A DNA stretch of 64,000 nt from Desulfurivibrio sp044068515 (GCF_044068515.1 NZ_JBIPKI010000005.1:21443-85442); one strand, 5' to 3'; numbered from the stretch's first letter, positions 1-8,606 are shown. Notes: a model not told the origin generated them from the sequence alone. Program-made: numbers and translations.

Positions 1-170
1 AAAAGGTTCTGGCCCTGGTCCAGTACAGCGAAAACGATCTCGGTCGCAAGATGAAGCGCCAGTTCGATCTGGCCATCAAGGAAGACCGCCTGCGGCCCAA
101 CGAGGCCATGCGCCTGCTCAATGAATACAACGGCGGCCTCAAGGGCTATACCTACCTGCGCCTTCGCTGA
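1..170 (+). CDS. speA: 3' end of probable biosynthetic arginine decarboxylase (partial)
   Basis: Only the last 55 residues are present, read in the frame starting at base 3; the gene is cut by the left edge. The tail is a helical segment (QYSENDLGRKMKRQFDLA) and ends in NGGLKGYTYLRLR. This resembles the C-terminal helical domain of SpeA, which typically ends in a Y-x-x-x-L-x-x-YTYL pattern. SpeA is a PLP enzyme that decarboxylates arginine to agmatine for polyamine synthesis. No PLP-binding or catalytic residue is in view, so the call rests on the tail alone. The next gene is convergent. Confidence 0.6.
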   Translation, partial: KVLALVQYSENDLGRKMKRQFDLAIKEDRLRPNEAMRLLNEYNGGLKGYTYLRLR

Positions 171-309
171 ACCCGGCTACGGGGCGAAGCCGCTGGCCTA
201 TGGGGGGCACAGCCGCTAAGAACCTTTTCGGCGGTCCCGGTAATGGCAACGTCGCCGGCCAACAGGGGCGGCGGTTCTTATACGGTCGGCAGGAGGGCGG
301 GGGGTTGGC
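171..309. terminator. Convergent 3' region with inverted repeat
   Basis: This gap separates the stop of the speA-like gene from the stop of the convergent unknown gene. It contains the inverted repeat TAAGAACC (about 216-223) / GGTTCTTA (about 273-280), with a GC-rich interior. It could fold as a shared transcription end, but there is no clean T-run, so the terminator role is only inferred. Confidence 0.3.
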
Positions 310-729
310 TCAGGAGGGAGGGCGAATGGCGCCGAGGATCGAATCCACCGCCTGGTAGATTTCCAGGTCGTCGCCGAAAACGTCCTGAATCTTGCTGTGT
401 TCCAGCAGGTCTTCGGCGATGTACTGGGTAAGATAGAGGCTGATGAAGTTGGGGTCGTTGACCAGGCCCCGCAGGGGGGCGGTCTTGTACTGGATGTCGA
501 ATTCTTCCATTTCCGGCATTTTATGGAAGAGGTTGGTGAAGGCCTCGCGGATGGCCTCGGGGGAGGTGGTCTCGATAATATGCTTGTCGAGCAGGCGCTG
601 GACCAGCTTGGTGGCCAGTTCGGGGGCGTTGCGGTAAAGAGCCTGCAGCATGTTCTGGCGCTCCCGCTCCCGCTTACGATCGATGGCGCCGGCGGTTTTA
701 TCGTTGAAAGGTCTGGTCTGACTGCCCAT
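310..729 (-). CDS. Small uncharacterised helical protein
   Basis: This encodes 139 residues that I do not recognise. The ATG at 729 is preceded by AGGGAAG at good spacing. The N-terminus is basic (DRKRERERQ). The rest is rich in Leu, Glu and amphipathic helices, with no cysteine, signal peptide or membrane segment, so it is probably cytosolic. Motifs to compare are LVQRLLDKHIIETTSPEAI and LYLTQYIAEDLLEH. Codon use matches the neighbours and the frame is clean, so I believe it is a real gene. It is transcribed alone, convergent with the speA-like gene. No function is proposed. Confidence 0.65.
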   Translation of the reverse strand: MGSQTRPFNDKTAGAIDRKRERERQNMLQALYRNAPELATKLVQRLLDKHIIETTSPEAIREAFTNLFHKMPEMEEFDIQYKTAPLRGLVNDPNFISLYLTQYIAEDLLEHSKIQDVFGDDLEIYQAVDSILGAIRPPS

Positions 730-1165
730 TATCTTCCCTGTCTGCTGGCTGGTTCAGCCCGGTTAGCCGATGCGGCTGGTAATAACGAGGCCCATTAAAA
801 CAACTTCCCAAAAAACCGCCAAAGGTGTTGGTCGGCAATAGCAAAAAAACGAATTACGATGTGTGTCCCGTCGTCGTCGCCGCTTTTTGCGACGTCGACA
901 ACCCTGGCCCGCAAAAATCAAGCGCCGGGCAGGGCTGCCTTCGGGCCAGCCCCGGCCTGTCCGGGATCGGGCCGCTGGTCGGCTCGCAGAAGCTTGCCGG
1001 TGAACGGCGGGAAGGCACGAACTCTCTTATCTGCATAGATACAGAAAAAAAAACGAAAGAGAAAGAAAAATAAAGGTTTTCTTGATTTTTCTCCGGTCAC
1101 TTAAGGTATATTTGGACTTAATGATTTCGGTTCATGTCGTCAGTTGAAAAAGCAGTGGGGGGGTG
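730..1165. other. Divergent intergenic region, no gene
   Basis: This 436-nt stretch lies between two divergent genes and should hold both promoters. It has a GC hairpin (CCGGGCAGG at 925-933 with CCTGTCCGG at 956-964, one mismatch) and an A-rich tract at about 1040-1077. Short reading frames here are GC-biased noise without a ribosome site. AT-rich sequence at about 1100-1130 is the likeliest promoter for the plus-strand gene, but no convincing -35/-10 pair stands out. Confidence 0.4.
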
Positions 1166-1789
1166 ATGTCCAGGGTGGCAAACAAGCAGGAAAGACTTAC
1201 AATATTATTGCCGGCCGGGCGTCTGCCCCTGCCGGTGATGGCCAAGGCCTACGAACTGGCCGAGCGCTACGGGCTCGAGGTTTATCTCTCAACTCTCCAG
1301 AACCTGCGGCTGATGGGGTTGAGCGAGGAGCAGCTGGCCCAGGCCCGGTCCGAATTGGCCCCCTTGGGGGTGGATTTCAAGGGGCCGGGCAAATTCCCCA
1401 CGCCTCGGGTCTGCATTGGCCGGCGGGACTGTTCCGCCGGCGTGCAGGAGCCCGAGGAACTTTCCCGCCGGCTGCTTGAACATTTCAAGGATCGCGGCCC
1501 ATTCAAGCCCAAGATCAAAATCGCCATTTCCGGCTGTCCTTTCTGTTGCCCCGGGGTGAAAACCACCGACATCGGGATCATGGGCACCAAAAAGGGTTTC
1601 GATGTTTACGCCGGCGGCAAGGGCGGCCCCAACCCCGTGGTCGGGCGCCGCGTCGCCCGGGAAGCGGACGCCGAAACGGTGATCCGGATTGTCGAGACTC
1701 TGCTGGCCTATCACGACCGCAAAACCCCGAAAAAACAACGGATGGCCCGCTTGCTGGGCGAACCGGATTTCCCGTTTCCCGAAGTCTGA
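1166..1789 (+). CDS. Stand-alone siroheme/4Fe-4S sulfite (nitrite) reductase-like protein
   Basis: The product has 207 residues from ATG 1166, which follows a run of G; a GTG at 1163 is an alternative. It is about half the length of a classical assimilatory reductase. The N-terminal ~65 residues look like the ferredoxin-like half-domain of nitrite/sulfite reductases. They are followed by the cofactor-binding pattern C-x5-C (C83, C89, CIGRRDC) and C-x3-C (C124, C128, within SGCPFCC), which coordinates a 4Fe-4S cluster bridged to siroheme. Small proteins of this type occur in sulfate and sulfur reducers (low-molecular-weight assimilatory-type sulfite reductases). No partner subunit or siroheme gene is adjacent. 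The substrate (sulfite or nitrite) cannot be decided from sequence. Confidence 0.8.
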   Translation: MSRVANKQERLTILLPAGRLPLPVMAKAYELAERYGLEVYLSTLQNLRLMGLSEEQLAQARSELAPLGVDFKGPGKFPTPRVCIGRRDCSAGVQEPEELSRRLLEHFKDRGPFKPKIKIAISGCPFCCPGVKTTDIGIMGTKKGFDVYAGGKGGPNPVVGRRVAREADAETVIRIVETLLAYHDRKTPKKQRMARLLGEPDFPFPEV

Positions 1790-1925
1790 TCCGGCTTTTT
1801 CGTTTTCGGTTGACCTTTGCTTTGCTCCTGTAGTAAAAGCGGGCATCCCGTCAGTTTACGGTTGGATTTCAGCTAAAACGCCGTCGGCTTGCCTGCCGGC
1901 AGTGGACTAATCCTTGTGAGGGTCC

Positions 1926-3653
1926 ATGTCCTACTCTTTTTTTGATTTTCTCCAGCTGGCCGGTTCGCTGGGGATCTTCATCTTCGGGATGAAGGTGTTC
2001 AGCGACGGCTTGCAGAAGGTGGCCGGCGGCAAGTTGCGGGCCATCCTCAAAGGCATGACCCGTAACCGGCTGATGGGGATCACCACCGGTTTCGGTACCA
2101 CCGCCATCACCCAGTCCTCCACCACCACCACCGTCATGGTGGTGGGTTTTGTCAATGCCGGCCTGCTCACCTTCATCGAGTCCACCGGGGTGATCATGGG
2201 CGCCAATATCGGCACCACGGTCACCGCCTGGATGGTTGCCGTTTTCGGCTTCAAATTCCAAATCACCCCGATCGCCATCGCCATGATCGGGGTTTTTTTT
2301 CCTTTCCTCTTTGTGCGCAACCAGAAGCTGCGCAACACGGCCGAGGCCATGGTCGGCTTCGGCATCCTCTTTATCGGTCTGGACTTCATCAAGGGTTCGG
2401 TGCCCAGCATCAACGATAACCCGGAGATGTTCGCCTTTCTGGACACCTTCACCGACTACGGCTTTGCTTCCACCCTGCTCTTCGTCCTGATCGGGACCAT
2501 CCTGACCCTGCTGACCCAGTCCTCTTCGGCGGCCACCGCCATCACCCTGGTCATGCTGGCCCAGGGCTGGATCACTTTTCCCATTGCCGCCGCCATGGTG
2601 CTGGGTGAAAATATCGGCACCACCGTAACCGCCAATATCGCAGCCCTGGTCGGTAACGTCCAGGCCAAGCGGGCTGCCCGTTTCCACTTTTTATTCAATG
2701 TCATCGGGGTCTGCTGGATGCTGCTGGTGATGGCCCCGTTTTTGCTGGGGATAGACTGGGTGATGCAGGTCGCCTCCGGCAGCGGGGTCTCGGTTCTCGG
2801 TGATGATCCCGCCGCCCGCACCAACGCCACCCTGGCCCTGTCGCTGTTTCATACCTCCTTCAATGTCATCAACGTAATGCTGATTTACGCCTTTGTGCCT
2901 CAGCTGGTTAAGCTGGTGGAGAAAATCCAGCCCGAAAAACCCGGCGAGCGGGAAGGGTTTCACCTGCGCTACATCCATACCGGCCTGATGTCATCGGCGG
3001 AGTTGTCACTGGAACAGGCCCAGCGCGAGATACAGCACTTTGCCGCCCTGATCGTCAAAATGCATTACGCCTTTACCGGCCTGCTATTCAAGGACCCGCA
3101 GAAGCAGAAAAAATTTCTGGAAAAAATCGAACAGCGGGAACGGATTACCGATCAGCTGGAACTGGAAATCGCCGAATACCTGGTCAAGATTCTCGAAAAC
3201 GCCAATCTTTCCCTGCCGTCCATCGACCGCCTCCGCCATATGCAGAACATGTTGCATGACCTGGAGCGGATGGGTGACATTTATTACGAAATGTCAAAAA
3301 CCTACGAACGAATCTTGCAGGATGAACTGCGGGTGCCGGAAGATGTCATGGACGAACTTTACGAGATGCTGCGCACCGTCCATGACGCCCTGGCCTTCAT
3401 GACCCGGAACCTCCGTGATACAACGGTTAAGGTGGACATGAAGAAGGCCATCTCGATTGAAAACGGGATCAACAACCTGCGCGACTGCCTGCGCAACCGT
3501 CATTACGGCCGCCTGGAGCAAGGCGTCTACTCGCCCCGGATCGGGGTAATGTACCTGGACCTGCTCAACCGCCTGGAAAAGGTGGGTGACCACATCATCA
3601 ACGTCAACGAGGCCCTGGCCGGCGGCAAGATGAGAACCGTCACCAGCCTCTAA
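1926..3653 (+). CDS. Na+/phosphate cotransporter with C-terminal PhoU-like domain
   Basis: This 575-residue inner-membrane protein has an N-terminal half with about eight hydrophobic segments. It carries the two inverted family signatures rich in Gln-Ser: QSSTTTT near residue 61 and TQSSSAAT near residue 197. These form the substrate path in PNaS (NptA/YjbB) transporters. From about residue 350 the sequence is charged and helical (HFAALIVKMHYAFTGLL, MLHDLERMGDIYYEM), matching a PhoU-type regulatory domain. The expected role is sodium-coupled phosphate movement, with direction not determined. The start has GAGG eight bases upstream. It is a single-gene unit, convergent with cmoB. Confidence 0.88.
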   Translation: MSYSFFDFLQLAGSLGIFIFGMKVFSDGLQKVAGGKLRAILKGMTRNRLMGITTGFGTTAITQSSTTTTVMVVGFVNAGLLTFIESTGVIMGANIGTTVTAWMVAVFGFKFQITPIAIAMIGVFFPFLFVRNQKLRNTAEAMVGFGILFIGLDFIKGSVPSINDNPEMFAFLDTFTDYGFASTLLFVLIGTILTLLTQSSSAATAITLVMLAQGWITFPIAAAMVLGENIGTTVTANIAALVGNVQAKRAARFHFLFNVIGVCWMLLVMAPFLLGIDWVMQVASGSGVSVLGDDPAARTNATLALSLFHTSFNVINVMLIYAFVPQLVKLVEKIQPEKPGEREGFHLRYIHTGLMSSAELSLEQAQREIQHFAALIVKMHYAFTGLLFKDPQKQKKFLEKIEQRERITDQLELEIAEYLVKILENANLSLPSIDRLRHMQNMLHDLERMGDIYYEMSKTYERILQDELRVPEDVMDELYEMLRTVHDALAFMTRNLRDTTVKVDMKKAISIENGINNLRDCLRNRHYGRLEQGVYSPRIGVMYLDLLNRLEKVGDHIINVNEALAGGKMRTVTSL

Positions 3654-3675
3654 AAGCCCCACCCAACTCCAGCAG

Positions 3676-3722
3676 CGATCAGCCAGCGGCTCCCGCGGTT
3701 CAGGGGGCCGCGGAGCTGATCG
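3676..3722. terminator. Bidirectional hairpin between convergent genes
   Basis: GCTCCCGCGG (3689-3698) pairs with CCGCGGAGC (3708-3716) with one bulged C. The outer CGATCAGC (3676-3683) is complementary to GCTGATCG (3715-3722). It lies between the stops of the phosphate transporter and cmoB, so it may end both transcripts. The GATCAG motif links it loosely to the 3'-end hairpin family described at 9468. Confidence 0.45.
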
Positions 3723-3755
3723 TCCCAAGCGCGACCTCTCCCCAACCCCCCCTGT

Positions 3756-4730
3756 TCACTTAGGTTTTTCCGCCCGCACGATCACCCGCAGAGGGGCGGG
3801 GTAACCCTCCACGGTCAGTTGGGGGTTTAGCGGGTCGATGAAGTCGAGGTAGGATTCGAAGGTCATCCACTCGGTGCGGCGCTGTTCGGCGGCGGTGGTG
3901 GGAACCTGGCTGAGCAGTTCCACATTCCGGAAGCCGGTGCGCTGCAGCCAGTTGACCAGGCAGGGGGCGGTGGGGACGAAATAAACCCCGGGGGCCTTGG
4001 CGAAGGTGCGCTCCGGGAACAGGGCCAGGGTTTCGGCGCCCGGGATGGTCTGGGATTCCAGAACCAGCGCCCCGCCGGGGGCCAGCGCTTCCCGCACCTC
4101 CTGCAGCATGGTCAGGGGTGAACTGCGGTGGTAAATGACCCCCATCAGAAAAATTACGTCGAAACAGGCCGGATAGAGGCCGATCTGCTCCACCCCCAGG
4201 GGTTCGATGAAGAGCCGGTCCTGGCCGGCCAGGCGGTTAAGGGCTTTAAAGCAGTAATAATGCTGCAGCATCGGCTCGAAGCCGATTACGGCGGCCGGCT
4301 CGTGGGGCAGCATCCGGAACATGTAATAGCCGTTGTTGCAACCGATGTCGGCCACCACCTTGTGCTTGAGGTTGGGCAGACCCGGGAGCAGGCGGTCCCA
4401 CTTGCGAAAGCTTTGCCACTCGGCGTCGATTTCAATCCCGAACACCGAAAAAGGGCCCTTGCGCCAGGGCATGAAGGCCCGCAGGGCCCGGTCCAGGGTG
4501 GCTGCCTGCCCCGGCGCCAGTTCCGCGGCGCGGCCGATCACCACGGCATCCCCGCCAAAATCGGTGTGGGCGGCCCCGGGCAGGGCGCAGATATCCCGCC
4601 ATGGCTCCTGGAAACGGAGAAAGCCCTTTTTGGGCCGGGCCAGCCGACGGGCCTGCTCGGCTCGCAGGCTCCTGATCTGCTCGTGCCGGGCCCCGGGCAG
4701 CAGGGCCAGGTAATCATGCTGCATGTCCAT
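3756..4730 (-). CDS. cmoB: tRNA U34 carboxymethyltransferase CmoB
   Basis: CmoB transfers the carboxymethyl group of carboxy-SAM to 5-hydroxyuridine at tRNA position 34, giving cmo5U for wobble decoding. The 324 residues match the family length. The methyltransferase fold is seen from about residue 125 (VADIGCNNGYYMFRML as motif I). It is followed by VIGFEPMLQHYYCFKAL, then DVIFLMGVIYHRSSP and the closing WMTFESYLDFIDP. It lies 110 nt downstream of cmoA in the same direction, and the two act in sequence. The start ATG at 4730 has a weak ribosome site; a second ATG two codons in is possible. Confidence 0.93.
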   Translation of the reverse strand: MDMQHDYLALLPGARHEQIRSLRAEQARRLARPKKGFLRFQEPWRDICALPGAAHTDFGGDAVVIGRAAELAPGQAATLDRALRAFMPWRKGPFSVFGIEIDAEWQSFRKWDRLLPGLPNLKHKVVADIGCNNGYYMFRMLPHEPAAVIGFEPMLQHYYCFKALNRLAGQDRLFIEPLGVEQIGLYPACFDVIFLMGVIYHRSSPLTMLQEVREALAPGGALVLESQTIPGAETLALFPERTFAKAPGVYFVPTAPCLVNWLQRTGFRNVELLSQVPTTAAEQRRTEWMTFESYLDFIDPLNPQLTVEGYPAPLRVIVRAEKPK

Positions 4731-4840
4731 TATGGTACTCGGTCGGTGGGGGTGATGGCCCGCGGGCTTGTGGAGCTGCCGAGCAAGGCAAAGCCGGAGC
4801 CGCCGGCGGGCCGGGGCTTGGCCTCTCGATCAAGGCCGGT

Positions 4841-5563
4841 TTACTTGATGGCTACGAAGGATGCGAAGTTGAACCACTGGAAGAAGGTTTCCACCCGCTT
4901 GAAACCGGCCTCTGCCAGCAACTGGCGGTTTTCCGCCAGCGAAAAGGGAATCAGGACGTTTTCCAGGGCTTCGCGCTTCTGGCTGATTTCAATTTCCGAA
5001 TAGCCCCGGGTTCGCTTGAAGTCGAGATAAAAATCGATGAAGCGGCGATTGAGCTCAGGGTCGTGGGAGATGATTTTTTCACTGATCAGCACGAGGCCGC
5101 CGGGGCGCAGGGCCCGGTGGAGGCGGGCGACGAACTGGGGCCGGACCAGGGGACGGAGAAACTGCAAGGTATAATTGAGCATAATCGCTCCCGCGTTGGC
5201 GCAGGGGAAGGTGCTGATATCCGCTTCGATGAATTCGAGCTGGGCCCCGGGAGCATAACCGGCCGCCTTGCGCCGGGCCTTGGCGATCATGGCCGGGGAA
5301 TTGTCCACCCCGATCAGGCGCAGATCAGGGGTGGTGAGGCGCCGGGCCAGGTGGAGCAGGGTGTTGCCGGTGGAGCAGCCGTAATCATAGAGCCGGTCGC
5401 CCGGCGCCAGCAGGCGGTCGAGCAACAGGGCGCTCATTTCGATGACCTGCTGGTAGTTGGGGATCGAACGGGCCAGCATGTCGTCAAAGACCTCCGCCAC
5501 CTCTTCGGTGAAGCGGAAGTCGGCGGTTACCTTGCCGTTGCTGAATAGTTGGTCTTTGCTCAT
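4841..5563 (-). CDS. cmoA: Carboxy-S-adenosyl-L-methionine synthase CmoA
   Basis: CmoA makes carboxy-SAM from SAM and prephenate, the donor used by CmoB. The product has 240 residues. It opens with DFRFTEEVAEVFDDM and carries the SAM site YDYGCSTGNTLLHL near residue 57, the acidic IGVDNSPAMI, and NYTLQFLRP. The arginine in that last segment belongs to the carboxylate-binding region of the family. The C-terminal WFNFASFVAIK is the usual ending. AGGAAG lies eight bases before ATG 5563. It is the first gene of a cmoA-cmoB pair; yhbY and traB lie upstream on the same strand. Confidence 0.93.
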   Translation of the reverse strand: MSKDQLFSNGKVTADFRFTEEVAEVFDDMLARSIPNYQQVIEMSALLLDRLLAPGDRLYDYGCSTGNTLLHLARRLTTPDLRLIGVDNSPAMIAKARRKAAGYAPGAQLEFIEADISTFPCANAGAIMLNYTLQFLRPLVRPQFVARLHRALRPGGLVLISEKIISHDPELNRRFIDFYLDFKRTRGYSEIEISQKREALENVLIPFSLAENRQLLAEAGFKRVETFFQWFNFASFVAIK

Positions 5564-5632
5564 TCTCGAATCTTCCTGCTCCCTGGCTGGTTAAGCTTGA
5601 GCGGGAAAAAGCCCGGCCACCGCCAGGTTAAA

Positions 5633-6112
5633 TCAATGGCGGCGGGTCTGGGAGCGAATTTTGCCGACTTTCTTGCCGGCCGGGGCTTTGCCGCGGTTGG
5701 CCGATCCGCTGCGGGCCGGGCCGCGGCTCCGCCCCTTGGCGGCCCTGGCTCCCCGGGCGGGCCGAGCCGTTTCCTGTTTTGCCCCCGTAGGGAGCGGTTT
5801 TTCCCGGTAAAGCAGCATGGTTCGGCCGATGAGTTGGACGATTTTGCTTTTGCTGGCCGCCGCCAGGCCTTCCGCCGCCGTGGTCTTGTCCTCCGGGTAG
5901 CCCTCCTGGATTTTGACCTTGACCAGTTCATTTGCGGCCAGCACCGCTTCCAGGGCGGCCAGCACCGCCGGGGTAAGTCCTTCCCGGCCAAGCATTACCG
6001 TGGGGTCGAGATGATGGCCGCGGGCCCGCATTTCTCGGGCTTGCGAACCTCGCAGATAAAGGGCGGCGCTGTTCCGGGGAGGCTTGGAATTTTCGTTCAT
6101 TGGTTTGTCCAT
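5633..6112 (-). CDS. yhbY: YhbY-type CRM-domain RNA-binding protein with long basic tail
   Basis: Residues ~15-105 form a CRM (YhbY) domain: RGSQAREMRARGHHLDP, VMLGREGLTPAVL, then ELVKVKI and IVQLIGRTMLLYRE. Such proteins bind pre-50S particles and help ribosome assembly. The family is usually about 97-100 residues. This one has 159 because of a ~50-residue C-terminal tail made almost only of Lys, Arg, Gly, Ala, Pro and Ser, likely disordered and RNA-binding. ATG 6112 lacks a clear ribosome site, and ATG 6100 (MNENSK) is an alternative. It lies between the TraB gene and cmoA. Confidence 0.85.
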   Translation of the reverse strand: MDKPMNENSKPPRNSAALYLRGSQAREMRARGHHLDPTVMLGREGLTPAVLAALEAVLAANELVKVKIQEGYPEDKTTAAEGLAAASKSKIVQLIGRTMLLYREKPLPTGAKQETARPARGARAAKGRSRGPARSGSANRGKAPAGKKVGKIRSQTRRH

Positions 6113-6191
6113 GGGTTAGCCGGCAGCTTGATGGGCTGGCGGGCGGAGCATGGCGAAATCGCCGGGGCCGGGGTGATACCGGCAGCAAAAG

Positions 6192-7391
6192 CTAAAAAAG
6201 GTTGGAAATAATTTCGTAGCCGCCGATCCAGGTGCCGAGCATGCTGCCCAGGGCCGGCAGTATAAAGGCCAGAAAGACCCGGAGCAAGCGGTTGCGCCAC
6301 CAGCCGCCCAGGCTGTTCATATCGTCGAGGACCCGCTCGAACTCCATGACCAGGGGCGGGCGGAGCATGGCCTGCAGAAAGGCGGTGACGTAACCGGCGC
6401 CGATGACCGGGGTCAGGCTGGTGATCGGGGCGGCGACGAAGGCCCCGGCGATGGTCAGGGGATGGGCCAGGGCCAGGGCCGCGCCCAGGGAGGCGGGGAT
6501 GCCGTTGGCCAGAATCCAGTAGAGCAGGTTCTGCCCGGCCACCGTCATGCCCTTGCTGATGGCGATATAGGCCAGGGAGCCGAGGATAACCACCGGAACC
6601 ACCCAGGCCATGATCTTCCAGGCCGCCGAAGCCGGCGGGATTTGACTGATGGCGGCCATTTGCTGACGGCGGTCGTCTTGCAGGGCGGTCTTGATCCCGG
6701 CCACGTGGCCCGCCCCGACCACCGCCACCAGTTTGGTCCCGGGAGTTTGCTTGATTCTTTCCGCCAGAAAGGTGTCACGTTCATCGATCAGCACCTGTTT
6801 GAGCTCCGGCAACTCTCGGCCCAACTGGGCCAGGAGTTCGGAGAGCAGGTCGGTGTTGCGCAATTCCCGCAGGCTTTCTTCGCTGATTTCGCTGCGATCG
6901 AACATTCCGGCCAGCAGGGTGGCGAGCAGCATCAGCTTGCGGTGCCAGGGGGTGGCCCGCCAGGCCCGGCGCATGGTGATCCGCACATCCCGGTCACAGA
7001 GGGCCACGGGAATTTTCAGTTCCTCGGCTTTTTGGGCCGCGGCCAGCAGTTCGCTGCCCGGCCGGACGCCCAGTTTGTCGCCCAGCTTTTTCTGGTAGGA
7101 GGCCAGCAGCAGATTGATCAGCAGAGTGGCAAGCTGGCGCCGGCGGAGAATTTCCTTGAGGTCCAGCAACTCCCAGCTTTTTCGGTGAGCCAGGGAATCG
7201 TAGCGTTTTTCATCCAGTTCAAGGCAGACCGCGTCGGGCAACTGTTCAGCGATGATCCGGCCCACCAGTTCGGCCGATTCCCGGGAAACGTGGGCGGTGC
7301 CGACCAGGTAAATTTCCCTTCCCGAGAGCTGAATCAGACTGACATCGGGGTGAAGATCGGCGCTGGCGGCAGTGGCTGGGGGTTGTGACAC
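6192..7391 (-). CDS. TraB/PrgY family membrane protein
   Basis: The product has 399 residues and a GTG start at 7391 with AGGAA upstream. The N-terminal ~240 residues form the TraB domain. GTAHVS near residue 32 and CLELDEKRY follow the TIKI/TraB pattern, and VAVVGAGHVAGI near residue 222 holds the second conserved GxxH. The C-terminal ~150 residues carry several hydrophobic helices (WVVPVVILGSLAYIAI, TPVIGAGYVTAFLQAML, AFILPALGSML), so it is an inner-membrane protein. PrgY in enterococci reduces pheromone activity, and TIKI proteins are proteases. A proteolytic role here is possible but unproven. Confidence 0.85.
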   Translation of the reverse strand: MSQPPATAASADLHPDVSLIQLSGREIYLVGTAHVSRESAELVGRIIAEQLPDAVCLELDEKRYDSLAHRKSWELLDLKEILRRRQLATLLINLLLASYQKKLGDKLGVRPGSELLAAAQKAEELKIPVALCDRDVRITMRRAWRATPWHRKLMLLATLLAGMFDRSEISEESLRELRNTDLLSELLAQLGRELPELKQVLIDERDTFLAERIKQTPGTKLVAVVGAGHVAGIKTALQDDRRQQMAAISQIPPASAAWKIMAWVVPVVILGSLAYIAISKGMTVAGQNLLYWILANGIPASLGAALALAHPLTIAGAFVAAPITSLTPVIGAGYVTAFLQAMLRPPLVMEFERVLDDMNSLGGWWRNRLLRVFLAFILPALGSMLGTWIGGYEIISNLF

Positions 7392-7752
7392 GGAGCGTTC
7401 CTGCTGAGAATGAACCGGGGCGAAGTCGTTTCGCCGCCCCTGGGGGGCCGGAGCCGGTGGTTGGCGGCATGCCCCTTTTACCGAAAAACCACCGTTTGTT
7501 CAATCTATTTTCACTCTGGCGCTGTTTTGGCCTCCGTTCCGGCGGAGCCGTGGCCCATGGTTACGGCCAAGCCGTCCTCTCCGCGGCCGCTCCGCTTATC
7601 CCCGGGTCCCGGGGAAATTGGTCTTACTTTGCCGGAAATTTCCCTTGGGGCGCCGGCGCCTTGTCAAGGCGGAGATTTCCCGCTATGGTGGGCTATCGCG
7701 GTGCAAGCAGGTTGGCAGCGGGGCGGTGATCCGGCCCCGCCGGGAGGTGGCG
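7392..7752. other. Divergent intergenic region, no gene
   Basis: This 361-nt region lies between the divergent TraB and histidine-kinase genes. Open frames run through it because of high GC, but they lack family resemblance and ribosome sites. I see no repeat or clear promoter. The only evident signal is the GGGAGGTGG ribosome site just before the kinase gene at 7753. Confidence 0.45.
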
Positions 7753-8562
7753 ATGGTGGCAGAGGGAGGAGAGTCGGCTCAATCCGGCCGGAGTAGTCAG
7801 TGGGAGGAGGCCTTGCTGGTCTCGTCGCATGATGCCGCCCTGGGCCGGCTGTTCCGGGGGACGATCCACAACCTTAACGGCGTTTTGCAGGTGGCCACAT
7901 TTCATGGCGAGATGGAGGGGATGATGCTGGCCCGAGCCGCCGAGCTTTTTGAACAGGCCAGGCGGGCCGAATCCGCCGAGCTTGCCGCCCTGCTGGCGGA
8001 GCTTGAAGCCCTGCTGGGGGGCCAAAGGGACAGCCTGGGGCAGTTCACCGAAAAAATCAACCAGGGACGGGGGATTATGCGCCGGGTTGTTCTGACCCCG
8101 GCCTTAACCCCGGCCTCAGGCGAGAGCTGGACCTTGAACGATGTGTTGCGGGCGGAAATCGAATTTCTCTGCGCCGATTCTTTTTTTAAGCACAAGGTGG
8201 CCAAGCAGCTTGAATTGGCCGAGGATCAGCCTTCCCTGCAAGGCAACCTGGCCCTGTTTCATGAAATAGTCCACCGGCTGCTGGAAAACGCCCTGGAGGC
8301 GGTGCGGGGCCGGGAAGATGCCGCGATCACCGCGACCACCATTGCCAACGAGGCGGGAGTGGAACTGGTGCTCAGGGATAACGGCCCCGGGGTGGCCCAG
8401 GGCGATCGGGAAAGGATTTTCGCCCCGTTTTATACCACCCGCCCTGAGCACCTGGGCCTGGGTCTTTTCCTGGCCCGCAAACTGGCCGGGGAGCTCGGAG
8501 GCGAGATCTCCTGCCTGGCAGGAGCCGGGGGCGTTTTTAAACTGCGTCTGCCCGCCGGCTGA
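7753..8562 (+). CDS. Soluble histidine-kinase-like protein without sensor domain
   Basis: I chose ATG 7753 (269 residues) because GGGAGG lies a few bases upstream; an upstream in-frame extension reads as low-complexity sequence. Residue H39 lies in TIHNLNGVLQ, which matches the H-box of dimerisation/phosphoacceptor domains (H-x-x-N). The GHKL ATPase boxes follow: N-box HEIVHRLLENALEAV, G1 LRDNGPGV, F-box FAPFYTTRP, G2 HLGLGLFLA. There is no membrane helix or recognisable sensor (PAS, GAF). No response regulator gene is adjacent. It probably receives input by protein contact or acts as part of a distant phosphorelay. Confidence 0.8.
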   Translation: MVAEGGESAQSGRSSQWEEALLVSSHDAALGRLFRGTIHNLNGVLQVATFHGEMEGMMLARAAELFEQARRAESAELAALLAELEALLGGQRDSLGQFTEKINQGRGIMRRVVLTPALTPASGESWTLNDVLRAEIEFLCADSFFKHKVAKQLELAEDQPSLQGNLALFHEIVHRLLENALEAVRGREDAAITATTIANEAGVELVLRDNGPGVAQGDRERIFAPFYTTRPEHLGLGLFLARKLAGELGGEISCLAGAGGVFKLRLPAG

Positions 8563-8606
8563 GCCCGGCTCCGCGGCATGGCCGGCAATCACTGAGGAAG
8601 GGCGGG

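Noticed and set aside
7385..7796. Small plus-strand frames between TraB and the kinase gene
   Set aside because: No ribosome site or similarity; they overlap the divergent promoter region and the kinase start.
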